This document shows, piece by piece, positions 54,701-64,000 of a stretch of DNA of 64,000 nucleotides. The first letter of the stretch is position 1. Each line of letters starts with the position of its first letter. Below the pieces are notes generated by a model. That model was not told the origin of the DNA, ran no database searches, and was given only the letters and a program-made list of their open reading frames with translations. A program made the translations under genes and the position numbers. Source of the stretch: Viola odorata (taxonomy: Eukaryota > Streptophyta > Magnoliopsida > Malpighiales > Violaceae); contig OY829543.1 in NCBI GenBank assembly GCA_963691705.1, positions 31,643,523 through 31,707,522 of the forward strand. The letters run 5' to 3'.

Positions 54701-56046
54701 TATATTTGGTTTGAGTGGGGAGAGTATCAAATTACTTACGTCAATAAATATAAACGTGGTTATTTATTAGAAGATCGTTAACATAAATTTATGTGGCGAA
54801 GGGATTATGCGAGAAAGGTATATATCCGTATATGACATGTAGGTAGCAGTTTCTCATGATCACAAGTTGATGTATAGTTACGTGGGTGGTTATGGGCAGC
54901 TAGAACTAGAAGCTGAATGGGTTTGTACTTACACCAATCCCAAAAGTTGAAAATGAAAGGTCGGATAAAGAGATATGATATATTGGTATATGGGTATTTG
55001 GGTATGGCCACCCGATCTAGTCAAGAAAAAAAATTGATTCTCTTAGCTTCCTTCAATCAATGTGACCGCGGTTGCGTCTAGGTTCATGACCCATCGTACT
55101 TTAAGGATCTTTTCTTGTGCTGAATTAATTCAAAGGCAACAAAACAAGGTAAAGGTCACAACAACAACAATTTAATTAGAAGGTACAAACTCTAAGTATT
55201 TAAACCTGAAACAGACAGTATCATTTTATCAAAAAATACAAAGGCTAGTAATTCTTAAATGACCCTGGGGATTGGTGTCAATTAACCAGTGTATCTCTCC
55301 TTTTGAACCCAACTTGAACTCAAATTCGTTATTGGCATGGGATCATGAACAGATTGCAATCTCCAGATTGATGATGAACCTGGTCTGGATTGTGGAGTAG
55401 ATTGGAAGAGATCAATTGAAGAATCTTCCAGGCATGCATGGGGCGTTTTACCCCTTGAGGTTCCATCTCTTTCAACCTGCCCTTTTTCTTTTTCTTCTTT
55501 TCTGATGAGAGGTTAATTACAACATATTCAAGAATCAATCTAGTTACTATAATTCACGTCCAAAATATTTTTTAGGAAATCATACTTACTCCTCTCTTTT
55601 TTCTTCTTTCTTCCATTTGCTAACTTCTAGAGCTCATTTTATGGGAAATATAATTAATTGGGATAATACAAATCCAAGCTAGCTAGGGTTTATTATTAAC
55701 TAGTTTGAATTACAGACAAGAAAGAAAGAAGATATAGAGATGCCAAAAGATATGAAATCGGATGTACGAGAAAAGTCTGAAAATGAAAGGTCTCATCAAG
55801 AGAGATAACAACAGAGATTTAGGCAGAGGAAACTGATCACTTTCACCAAATTAATGATTCACCAGGTCTACTGTTGCGTCCAGGTTCACCTGTCCCTGCA
55901 TATAAGTTTGATAATTAAACATAGGAAACTCCAATGTCCGTACCTAGTACTAGCTAGAGCTATAAATAAGTAGGGTTGGGTTCCATTACCAAGCATGCAC
56001 AAATTAAAACCAAAACAAATTGTAGTAGTACCAAGAACTCATCAGG
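54701..56046. other. Unassigned intergenic DNA
   Basis: AT-rich sequence with no supported gene and no match to the rest of the window. Several short open frames on both strands have no recognisable domain. It is the transition from transposon-rich DNA to the gene island. Confidence 0.5.
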
Positions 56047-56770
56047 TGTCCCCTGGAGTTCCCTTCGAACACTTCATTGGGCTCTCATGTTGAAACACTT
56101 CATTGTCCACTGAAGTGTTTCCCGATAACACTTGATACAATCATTAGTATTTGGTACAGAGTGATTCATTCTTGTTCAAAATTCATTAGTTTAGCAACAA
56201 GTGATCAGGTGTCCCCTAGAGTTCCCTACGAACACTTCATTGGGGCTCAAAACTCAACTTTCTTTCCCACTGAAGTGTTTGGGGGAACTCCCGGTGTCAT
56301 TTGATATTCATTAGTGTTTAGTACAAGTGATTCAATACTCTAACTTGAAATTCATGGTGTAGCAACAAGTGACCATTGTCCCCTAGTGTTCCCTTCGAAC
56401 ACTTCTTTAGGGATCAAAACTCAAAAACTTTTCTCCACTGAAGTGTTTGGGGGAACTCCTGGTATCGTTTGGTAATATTTTCATTAGTTTTTGTACAGTG
56501 CTTCGACACTTTGATTCGGATTCATGCAGCAAGTGACCAGGTGTCCCCTAGAGTTCCCTTTGAACACTTCATTGGGGATCAAAACTCAAACTTTTCTCCT
56601 CTGAAATGTTTGGGTAAACTCCCGGTGTCATTTGGTAATATTTATTAGTGTTTGTACGTACGAGTGGTTCGATACTTTGATTCGAGATTCACGCAGCAAG
56701 TGATCAGTTGTCCCCTAGAGTTCTCCCAAACATTTCATTGGGGCTCGAAACTCAACTTTTGCCAACTTTT
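56047..56770. repeat. 165-bp tandem repeat with internal dyad, about 4.3 copies
   Basis: TGTCCCCT(A/G)G(A/T)GTTCCC starts units at 56047, 56210, 56377, 56542 and 56709, giving periods of 163, 167, 165 and 167. In each full unit AACACTTCA in the left half is mirrored by TGAAGTGTT in the right half, with GTTCCC mirrored by GGGGGAACT. Units therefore contain an imperfect inverted repeat of about 25-base arms. No coding frame is maintained. Confidence 0.9.
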
Positions 56771-57625
56771 GTCATTTGATAATCATCTAGACCGTCTTAC
56801 GCCATATCCGCCTATTTAATTTGTTACTCATTTTCATTTATTAGAACTCTTGTCTCTAGACTTCATAACCACATGTATTTTATTCCCCCAGGTATGTATA
56901 TCTGCGTCTGCCTCCGCCGCAGCATTCACGCATTGATAGACAACAGAGTTGGATTGGGAAGCATGCATGATGAGATAGGGCATGGAGAAAAGATAAGAGC
57001 AAATAGAGTTCCAATCCTATTTCCGATTAAACCAATTAATGATTTCTTTAATTAATATGTATGAATAGTCCTCTTTTTTCCCATAAATTATGAATGAATA
57101 GTCATTAGTTTCCACTATTTTTATGTACACAAAAAAAAAAACTGGACGACGGCGGCGGTTTACTAGCGTCGGTTCGTGTAAATGGGCGCAAATTACACAA
57201 TATGTTGTTACTTTGCGTTGGTTTTGTTAGACTGACACGAAACAATTTAAGCGCCCCGCAAATTAACATTTCCTTATTTCTCTTATTTGCCTCTCTATTC
57301 GCTCTCCAGCCCTAATTTTCTAGATATGGATATCAAAATAAGAAACGATAATGGCATATTCTTCCAGGAATATCAAATTGATTAACCTGAAAAAGGTTTG
57401 ACTTATCTTCAAAGCTGAAAGTTTCAATCAATTACGACATGGATTAAGGTAATTAAAATACAAAAGAAAGAATGTAAATCTGCTGTCAATCAGACTAAAT
57501 TTAATCTTAGTAATTAACCAGAGTTTAATTGTTTATTACAGAAGTTAAGCAGAATAAACAACTGGTTTTTTCAAGATCGAACAAAAATGATACATATCAA
57601 TCTTTCATCTGCTTATATTAATTAA
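56771..57625. other. Unassigned, with a possible CACTA-like scrap
   Basis: At about 57140-57245 GCGTCGGTT and GCGTTGGTT boxes with TCGTGTAAA/TACACAA-like sequences resemble subterminal repeats of plant CACTA elements, but neither the CACTA end nor a transposase is present. The remainder is AT-rich with no gene. Confidence 0.35.
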
Positions 57626-58186
57626 TTATATTGTCCTACGCCTGACAAGCTTGGAAACAAGCCTACCAAGAGCATTACTGCTGTCCTTATCCTGGTCTGC
57701 GTCTCCACCCATCATGATTTTGTAGTCCAAACCCGACTCTGAAGAACGAAACAGAGAATTTTTACGAAGCACCGATCACTCCTTTTGACCCCAAGATTGA
57801 GTATTCCTCGAGGTTCTTGGTCTTTCGGATTTCACACATCGAACGCCAAGCATTTCGGGCCCTTGCGATCACCATTTCCTAACAGACATTCGAGCCGAAC
57901 GTTAACCTCACCAATCTTGTGATCCTTTCCCATCATCTTGCGGACGCGGTAAACCTCAAAGTTTTCTTGTCTTCCAATCTGCATCAACGGGGAATACGAA
58001 CCGATCATTCCACGTAGGGTTGTGATTGTCGATTGTATCTGTTCTTGAGACGAGCCTGAGGTTTTGGTTATCAGTGTTGAGACGGGACACCACGTAGGTT
58101 TGAATGAAGGGAGAATTGTTGTGTTTGGGTAGCTGTTGAGTTGAGATCAGATTGATCTGCAGAAGCTCTTGCTCTTCTTTCTTCAT
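57626..58186 (-). pseudogene. C2-domain protein (SRC2-like) pseudogene
   Basis: Starting at 58186 the minus frame reads LLQINLISTQQLPKHNN, then TYVVSRL, then DNHNPTWNDRFVFPVDADW, the first half of a C2 domain of the plant SRC2 type. Such proteins bind membranes in a calcium-dependent manner. A frameshift at about 57960 ends the frame. The next frame continues the domain (NFEVYRVRKMMGKDHKIGEVNVRL) and meets a TGA where CGA (Arg) would fit, before PKDQEPRGILNLGVK, a motif that follows the C2 domain in SRC2-like proteins. A last frame ends at 57626. No intron is needed to explain it. At least one frameshift and one stop indicate a dead single-exon gene. No function is expected. Confidence 0.7.
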
Positions 58187-58733
58187 GTTTTTTTGGTGGA
58201 GAGAGAGGAGCTAGGTTTTAGGAAAACAGAGAGGAGGTTCTGTTTTTCTACGGCAACTGGGAGGATCAGGTGACTGGTACACACATATATGTACATGTTC
58301 CATTGTCGGTTGAAAGAACAGGAAACCTTCTACTCCTAGGATTTGTAGAAACATCAATCTCTGCACTACGGAACTTCTTTTTCCTTTTGTACCCAAAAGA
58401 AAGAATGCAAACCCTTGTAAAAACATTGGCTGGGCCTATTACACAAAACATGGGCTGCGCCTCTTTTCTTCTTTATTATATATATGAAGCAACTATATTC
58501 ATGTTAAACAACAGAAACAAAAAATGGTATAAAAGTTGTGGAAAATTTAGGTAAACATATAAAGTGTTTCCTTGGGTGTGTGGATTACAAAGTGCAGTTA
58601 AAGCTATCAGAGGTAAGTTCTTGTTTTGGCCAAAAACAGGAAGTGTCTCCGACCGACGCCAATACTTTCCGAAACCACAATCACACGACTATATATAAAA
58701 AGCACCAAAGACATGTTAACACAAAATACTACA
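58187..58733. other. Spacer between the C2 pseudogene and VPS29
   Basis: No gene is supported. It would include the promoter region of the C2 pseudogene (minus strand, upstream of 58186) and the far downstream side of VPS29. The short frames have no domain. Confidence 0.4.
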
Positions 58734-58739
58734 TTTATT
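58734..58739 (-). terminator. Candidate polyadenylation signal of VPS29
   Basis: AATAAA on the minus strand lies about 105 bases after the VPS29 stop codon, a fitting distance for a plant near-upstream poly(A) element. It was chosen by position and exact match only. Confidence 0.45.
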
Positions 58740-58844
58740 CATACCAGTGGTTGTTCTTTCATGATCCATAAGCGAAAACAAGGCTTCCATCTCAGTACTT
58801 CTAAGAAATCGCAGGAAGTCACAGCATACCATCATGTGCATGAG

Positions 58845-60728
58845 TCAATGAGCTGAACGAGTAGTGGTTGTCTTCTTAAAGTCAATTTTATCAACCTTCA
58901 CTTCACCATCAATTAGTTCATATACATAAACGACAACGCGCAACCCATCGATATCCATGAGCGCAAAGCTAGGGTTTACATCATAAGTGATACCACTGTA
59001 GGCACCAGTGGCAGAACCAGGGTTTATGACAACACCACCTTCATGTTTGTAGGCTTTGAACTGGTGAGTATGACCAGTTACCAGGATATCCACATCCAGT
59101 TGCCTTTGTAGCATTGCTAGTGAGTCTAAGTCCCCCCATGGAATTACCTTCAGAAAGTTATCACAAAAAGGATTACTACAGGATGCAGGAAGGAATTGCA
59201 AAACATAAAAGTAAATTACACAATTGTTATTATCAATACCAAGTAGACAACTCCATCTTAAAACAAGTGTTGTCGACCATTGGAGTATGAAAATGGTAAC
59301 CTATTAACATAAAAGCCACAGAAGTGGAGTCTTGACAGACACCTTCTAAATCTAACTAGATTTGTGGATAATTTCATCTATTCACATCATTCAAGACAAA
59401 AAGCAAAGAGGTCCATTCACAAAGAAATGGAGAACACATTCAAGCATCCAACTGTGATCAAGAGCTCAAACATCGACACCAAGTGAGAGATTTAGTTCTT
59501 AAATGTAATGAAAGACACTGAATAAAAAAGGCAAGAGATGCAGACCACATGCAGCACCACATCATTTGAGAGATAGCACAGTCGCGTTCTATGTGGACAC
59601 TTAGCTTGAACAGCCATACATCAATGCACTGCATACAAAATGTACTCATTGCCGCTACTTAATAGACATCTCATTGGTTAATATTAATGGTTCTGATAGC
59701 AATGATATGCATCTCAAATGCAGTCCCATTTCCTTCATTCCTTATTCAAGTGTGACCTCGCAGAAAAGCAAAGTGCCTTAGATTTTGAGTTTCAGCGTTC
59801 AAACAAACTTGAAATTTGTAGGCTGCACTATAGAAGCCAGTAAGCTTGTAGGATTGTATCAACTCATTTACATTGTGGCTAACAAACAATTGCAATTATG
59901 AGCAAACATGATCCATAAAAGTAAAGCTGCATTATTGTGTGAGGAACATTATTCAGATTTAGATGAGAAGCACAAGTACACATGAAGGCATAGATGAAGG
60001 AAAACCAAACCTGATGGCCATGGCATATCCCAAGCTTAAATTGGCCAACTGTAAGTGTCTTAGTCTCTGGATAATGAGAGTCCTCGTCATATTCACCTCG
60101 AGTAATATGCAAATCAGGACAAAGACTCTTGAAATAATCATGCACTTCCTGTCAAGGAGATCATTCAGAATGAGTACTATCAATCTCACCAACTAATATC
60201 AATACTGAGAACTAAAAGAACTGTCACGAGGTGCAGATAGCATGTAAATATGCACTGGAATTTAGGTTAGCATGACCAACAGCAGATGCCTAGACCTGGT
60301 TCAGTAATATGAAAAAGTGGACCATTCCTCATGGGAAAACATAACATAATATGATTGCCTGAGCGACAACCAGATGAATTGATGCTGAGCATCATCTTAC
60401 TCGTCTACAAACTCCTACGCCATGGGAAGAACAGATTCACAAACAAGATAATCTTATCAGGCGGGGCTCTAACCTTAAACTAGATCGGTTTCAATTCTTC
60501 AACACTGAATCTGTAAGTTTTCCAGAGAAAACAAGAATAACAACATCCAGTACAGAGATTGACCTTATTAGTCGACGAAAGAAAAAGGATATATACCTTA
60601 ATACAGAGGTTTCCAGTGCAAATGATGTGCTGAATCTTCCCAGGAACAAGCATGGACTTGAACTTGGGAGGCAGATCAGCTGCCCTGTGCGGTATGTGAA
60701 GATCACCTATCGCTAACACCAACACCAT
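58845..60728 (-). CDS. VPS29: VPS29 retromer subunit, three coding exons
   Basis: VPS29 is a core subunit of the retromer complex with VPS35 and VPS26. It recycles vacuolar sorting receptors from endosomal compartments. Exon 1 is 60728-60597 (44 codons, [16 protein letters not shown] to CTGNLCIK). Exon 2 is 60148-60011 (46 codons, [10 protein letters not shown] to KLGICHGHQ). Exon 3 is 59147-58845 (100 codons plus stop, [13 protein letters not shown] to TTTRSAH). Introns of 448 and 863 bases have GT-AG ends and phase 0. The total is 190 residues, the usual plant length. The metallophosphoesterase-fold motifs [16 protein letters not shown] and [14 protein letters not shown] are intact. No frameshift or stop is seen. 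The start codon is the only ATG before the conserved N-terminus. It is the only clearly functional gene in the window. Confidence 0.97.
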
Positions 60729-61075
60729 TTCTCTTCTTCAAACTACCTAAAGACACATCACAGACTGCACGTATTACCACAACAAGGAAAACCCATACAA
60801 AATCTTCCTAACTAACGAAAACCCAAGATTCCTCTTTCAGAATAAGCTCCTATATCTATTCAATTGCACCTGACAACTAGTGCAAATCCTCACAAAAGAA
60901 GCAAAGGCTTATTAGTATTGAAAGTTGAAATCAAGGGTTCTAACTACCTGGATGATTGATTAATTTGGGGAAAACTGGTCATCGGCGACGATCGCCAGTG
61001 AGGAAGCGGGAACCGTGACGGTTGTCGTCTTAGGTTTCTCTAAGCAGCAGCGCCAAAATGAAGCCGAATCGTCAG
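60729..61075 (-). other. Putative VPS29 5' UTR with an intron
   Basis: On the minus strand ATCATCCAG|GTAGTT (exon end 60948) and CTTTAG|GTAGTTTG (exon start 60746) fit splice consensus and would remove about 200 bases just before the start codon. A 5' UTR intron is common in plant housekeeping genes. No transcript evidence is available here, so the transcript start near 61075 is a guess. Confidence 0.4.
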
Positions 61076-61248
61076 AAAGTTTTTTCGGGTCAACTGGATG
61101 TTCTCCTCAGAAGTCAGAAGTCAGAAGTCCATGGTTGAGATGGTGAGTCCTTTCCTTTGCAAATGCAGTTTACTAGAGAGACATCCGGAGGCTTTGCATG
61201 CCGTTTCCAGAGAATAGGAAGGAATTCTTTGGACCCGGAGGCCCATTA

Positions 61249-62098
61249 GACCATCCACTCTAGGGATCAAATTTTAGAGTGTTATTCACTTTCTCTCAGT
61301 GCCACATCAACTTAACACCCAACCAAAAAGCATTTAATACTCACGCGCTCACAGTAGGGAATTATTCAAGGTGTTAAAAACTTTCTCTCCCTTCCACATC
61401 ATTTATCATATACCCCACCATATTTTTCATTTCTTTTTCTTATTAAATTTATAATTACTATAATAATTTCTTTTTCGAATTGTGAGTTTTATTTTCAAAT
61501 TGTGTGTTTTTATTTTCAAATATGTTTTACTTTTAAAATATTTTGAGTAATTATTATGAAAAAAATCATTTAAAAAAGAAGAAAATGAAAAAAAAGTGTA
61601 AAAAACTCTGATTTTTTTAGTGTCCAAATTTATAGATCTCAAAAAATTAAAAATAAGTGTAAAAATAATGATATAAAATTATTTTGAGTATTTATTATGA
61701 AAAGAAGCATTTAAAAAAGAAAAAAAATGTAAAAAATTCGAATTTTTTTTAGTGTCCAAATAATACAAACCTAGTCTCAATTTATAGATCTCAAAAAATT
61801 AAAAATAATGGTATATTTTTTATAAAATTATTTTTAGTATTTATTAAAAAAAATCGATTTAAAAAATGAGTGGGAAAAAAAACAAAAAGAATCAGCCAAT
61901 GGCAGCGCACGCGTGGCGCGCTGCCATTGGCTGAATCTTTTTTTTTTTAATAAAACAACTGGACCCCACTGTCAGTTTAGTCCGGGACCAAAATTTGGTC
62001 CCCGGACGATCCAACGTGGTTTTTGCTCCCCTGCTGCAGCTTCATCTCTTCATTTGCACCCATTTGCACCCCATTTTAACACCCAGCTGTGGATGGTC
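61249..62098. mobile_element. Harbinger/Tourist-type MITE upstream of VPS29
   Basis: TTA duplications (61246-61248 and 62099-62101) flank termini GACCATCCAC and GTGGATGGTC, a perfect 10-bp inverted repeat that extends imperfectly. The 3-bp TTA duplication is typical of PIF/Harbinger MITEs. The 850-bp element is very AT-rich inside, carries two related copies of AAAAAATTCGAATTTTTT-like segments, and has a GC-rich 17-bp-arm palindrome at 61892-61934. It has no transposase. Confidence 0.8.
61892..61934. other. GC-rich palindrome inside the MITE
   Basis: TCAGCCAATGGCAGCGC (61892-61908) and its complement (61918-61934) form a 17-pair stem around ACGCGTGGC. It stands in an A/T-rich context and could be the remnant of a nested insertion or a growing foldback. 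Confidence 0.75.
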
Positions 62099-62101
62099 TT
62101 A

Positions 62102-62179
62102 GTGTTCTTGGGCGTGGCTGTGTTGGGCAGTGTGGAGGATTTTGGGTAAAATCGGCGAAAAAATTTCACTTGAGATTGT
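62102..62179. other. Short spacer between the MITE and the hAT element
   Basis: About 80 bases lie between the TTA duplication of the MITE (62099-62101) and the likely hAT terminus. No gene or motif is seen. Confidence 0.4.
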
Positions 62180-62344
62180 TAGGGGTGAAACAGGCCGGTT
62201 CAGTTCGATTCTAGGACTAGAATCGGACCAAATTGGAAAATTCCGGTTCTGATATGCCAGAACCGGACCCGAACTAGAATTTTTGGTTTTGGGATGCCTA
62301 GACTCTAACCGAACCGGATAGTTCGGTTCGGTTTCTGATTTTTT

Positions 62345-63469
62345 TTTTTTAAATAACTAGGAAAATTACTATTTATTCATGCAAAAAATATTTCTTCATC
62401 CTACAGTTTTTTAAAAGGTAATTAAGTATCTTGTGATCAACAATCCCTACTTTAACCAAAAAACTATTCCCGCATTTTTTGTCTTACAAGTTACGGATCT
62501 AAGTGATTTCCTAAACATTTCCAACCAATACTGTGTTTCCATCCATGGATATTATTCTCAGTGTTGGCCAAAATCACATTTTGCAGATACCCAATAGCAA
62601 TGCTAAATGAGGTAAATTACAGAGAAACGCAGTTCAACAAGTGTTAATGGTCACTTATTTCATCAGAAAAGAAACCGACTTCAACAACATCTCTCATCAA
62701 ATCCATGTAAAAAGAAATCACATGATTAACCATCACAATCTAACATCCAATCTAGACAAAGCAGGGAACATGTATGGAATCAATGCACAGTCTCCAAAGT
62801 TACAATATCAGCAACTCTCATAAATATAACATTCTAGGACACAAGTCTTTCATCTGGTGAAATTGTATGTAAATACAGGGAGAACAATAAAAAGAAACCA
62901 ATTCAGTTTCAGCTCAATTTCTTTTCTTCTGCTTACTTTATTCAATTTTGTTGCTGAAATCTCAAGTCTTACCGTCTTTTTTCATCATTTATTTTCTCAA
63001 TAAACAAAATGTAAACATAAATAAAAGGAGAATCAAATCACATTGTGAATTCAAACAGGAAACGTCCATTGCCAAGTCAGCTAGTCAAATAAGATAAATT
63101 GCATATTCATCAGTTGCCATCACAAAAGTTGTAAATAGCTAATACAAAATACTATCACTACTTCAAAGTTTAAACGCCTATGAAATAAATATTAACGCGT
63201 TCCCACATTGTAGTTCTTCCGAGAAATCAGAAAAGAACATATAGCAATTAACAAACTACATAACATCAAATTGACAAATTCATTACCTAAAGGAGAAAGA
63301 AAACTAAATAAGAAATTGACTAACCTGCAACCATCAATTAAAATCCTCATGAGATAATATCTACAACTGAAGGTGCAAATTTAATGTTCGCGAAGGCTGC
63401 CATTTACAGATAATTAGAATTAATCACATAGCAAATAACCAATTCATAGCTAAAAATATTTAACCTTAA
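62345..63469. other. hAT element interior, non-coding side
   Basis: Between the hAT subterminal repeats and the transposase C-terminus there is about 1.1 kb of AT-rich sequence with no supported frame. It would be the 3' untranslated side of the transposase gene, perhaps with introns or other insertions. Confidence 0.4.
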
Positions 63470-64000
63470 ATATTACCTTTCTCAAGCTCCTCAACCTCAT
63501 TGAGCGTCTTTTCAGTCGTATAATGATATTCCTAACTTGGTGCTCTCAACCAATCTTCAGTGCAAACTAGCGCCTCTACAACTTTTGGAGACAAAGAGCT
63601 TCAAAAATCATCAAGGACGTGACCACTACAACTAAATGCAGATTCTGATGCGATGGTAGAAGTCTGAATAGCCAACACATTCCGTGCTATCAATGAGATA
63701 GTAGAAAATCGAACACTATTAACCTTCCACCACTCCAAAATGTCAAAAGATTCTAAATGAGTTATCGTCTCTTTCTCAAGATAACGATCTAACTCTGATT
63801 TTTTTGGTCCTCCTTCTTGTCGTTGAGCCAATTCTTTTCGATACCTGTATTCATAGGCACATGCAGCTGATCCATATTCACCATCAATATCATCTAAATC
63901 TAATGGCAGTGTCACTGATTCAATATCAAAAGAAGAAGAAGCTCCTACAACCGCATTGACATTAGAGTTGTTATTCTCCCTTTCATACTCTTCAAACAGT
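63470..64000 (-). pseudogene. hAT transposase C-terminal dimerisation domain, broken
   Basis: The minus frame from the right edge reads LDLDDIDGEYGSAACAY, then KKSELDRYLEKETI, then FDILEWWKVNSVRFSTISLIARNVLAIQTSTIASESAFSCSGHVLDDF. The ELDxYL, LxWWKxNxxRxPxLSxxARDxLxIxxSTxxSExAFS and GRVLDD series is the hAT family C-terminal (RICESLEEPER-like) domain. A stop follows GHVLDDF at about 63601, and the frame then continues as SSLSPKVVEALVCTEDWLRAPS, the normal continuation. The N-terminal BED finger and DDE parts lie beyond the window. The stop would remove about 30 residues. Confidence 0.88.

Larger units (their letters stand above)
62180..64000 (-). mobile_element. hAT transposon, left part, cut by the window edge
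   Basis: TAGGGGTGAAACAGGCCGG at 62180 resembles a hAT terminal repeat, and the next 160 bases are full of CCGGTTC/GAACCGG and CGGTTCGG subterminal motifs typical of hAT elements. The transposase C-terminus is on the minus strand at 63470-64000. The other end and the 8-bp duplication lie outside the window. Confidence 0.7.

Noticed and set aside
57130..57260. A CACTA transposon
   Set aside because: Only GCGTCGGTT-like boxes are present. No CACTA terminus, 3-bp duplication or transposase was found.
59202..60010. Additional genes within the VPS29 region
   Set aside because: The frames lie in the second VPS29 intron, have no domains, and are not needed to explain the sequence.
1..64000. Endogenous pararetrovirus, rRNA, tRNA or organelle-derived DNA
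   Set aside because: No coat/movement protein motifs, no tRNA cloverleaf with intact boxes and no rRNA-like sequence were noticed. All RT sequences belong to gypsy lineages with integrase.

Overview
The window is nuclear DNA of a flowering plant, almost certainly a dicot, although the species cannot be named from this sequence. The signs are intron-split nuclear coding sequence, very long Ty3/gypsy LTR retrotransposons of three plant lineages (Tat/Ogre, Athila, and a chromovirus-like group), MITEs, a hAT element, and a VPS29 gene encoding exactly 190 residues. About 54 kb on the left is nested and broken retrotransposon DNA. The last 10 kb is a small gene island.

Layout: 1-12697 is a Tat/Ogre-type element (called Tat-1 here) whose 5' LTR starts before the window. 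It has a tRNA-Arg-type PBS and gag remnants but no recognisable pol. Its non-coding 3' half carries six different tandem arrays and ends in a truncated 3' LTR. That LTR is fused, at a 10-bp microhomology, to a minus-strand chromovirus-like element (12688-19318, Chr-B), which shares its LTR with the tail of a second copy (Chr-A, 19429-19833). 19834-23412 is AT-rich unassigned DNA holding a foldback Mutator-like MITE with a 9-bp target duplication. 23413-30315 is an Athila element (Ath-1) with two LTRs of about 1.46 kb and an internal deletion of most of pol. The right LTR is followed by a Helitron fragment, then the PBS and gag of a second Athila (Ath-2).

The gag of Ath-2 is split by a complete 21.3-kb Tat/Ogre element (Tat-2, 31531-52864). 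Tat-2 has 3.1-kb LTRs, a 5-bp duplication (CTTTC), an extra upstream ORF of the DUF7745 type, gag, protease, a putative 151-bp intron, RT, two RNase H domains, integrase, and a long 3' region with minisatellites. The remainder of Ath-2 lies at 52865-54700.

The gene island contains a 165-bp tandem repeat with internal dyads (56047-56770), a decayed C2-domain gene (57626-58186), an intact three-exon VPS29 retromer subunit gene on the minus strand (58845-60728), a Harbinger/Tourist-type MITE just upstream of it, and the left part of a hAT element with a broken transposase running off the right edge.

The most unusual material is non-coding. Tat-1 and Tat-2 share structured cis-elements with compensating base changes, namely a stem-loop abutting the polypurine tract and a dyad 216-219 bp upstream of the TATA box. 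They also share a conserved 3' module next to completely different tandem arrays. Short 3' motifs recur in both Tat and Athila elements. No intact autonomous transposon and no CRISPR, rRNA or tRNA gene was seen.
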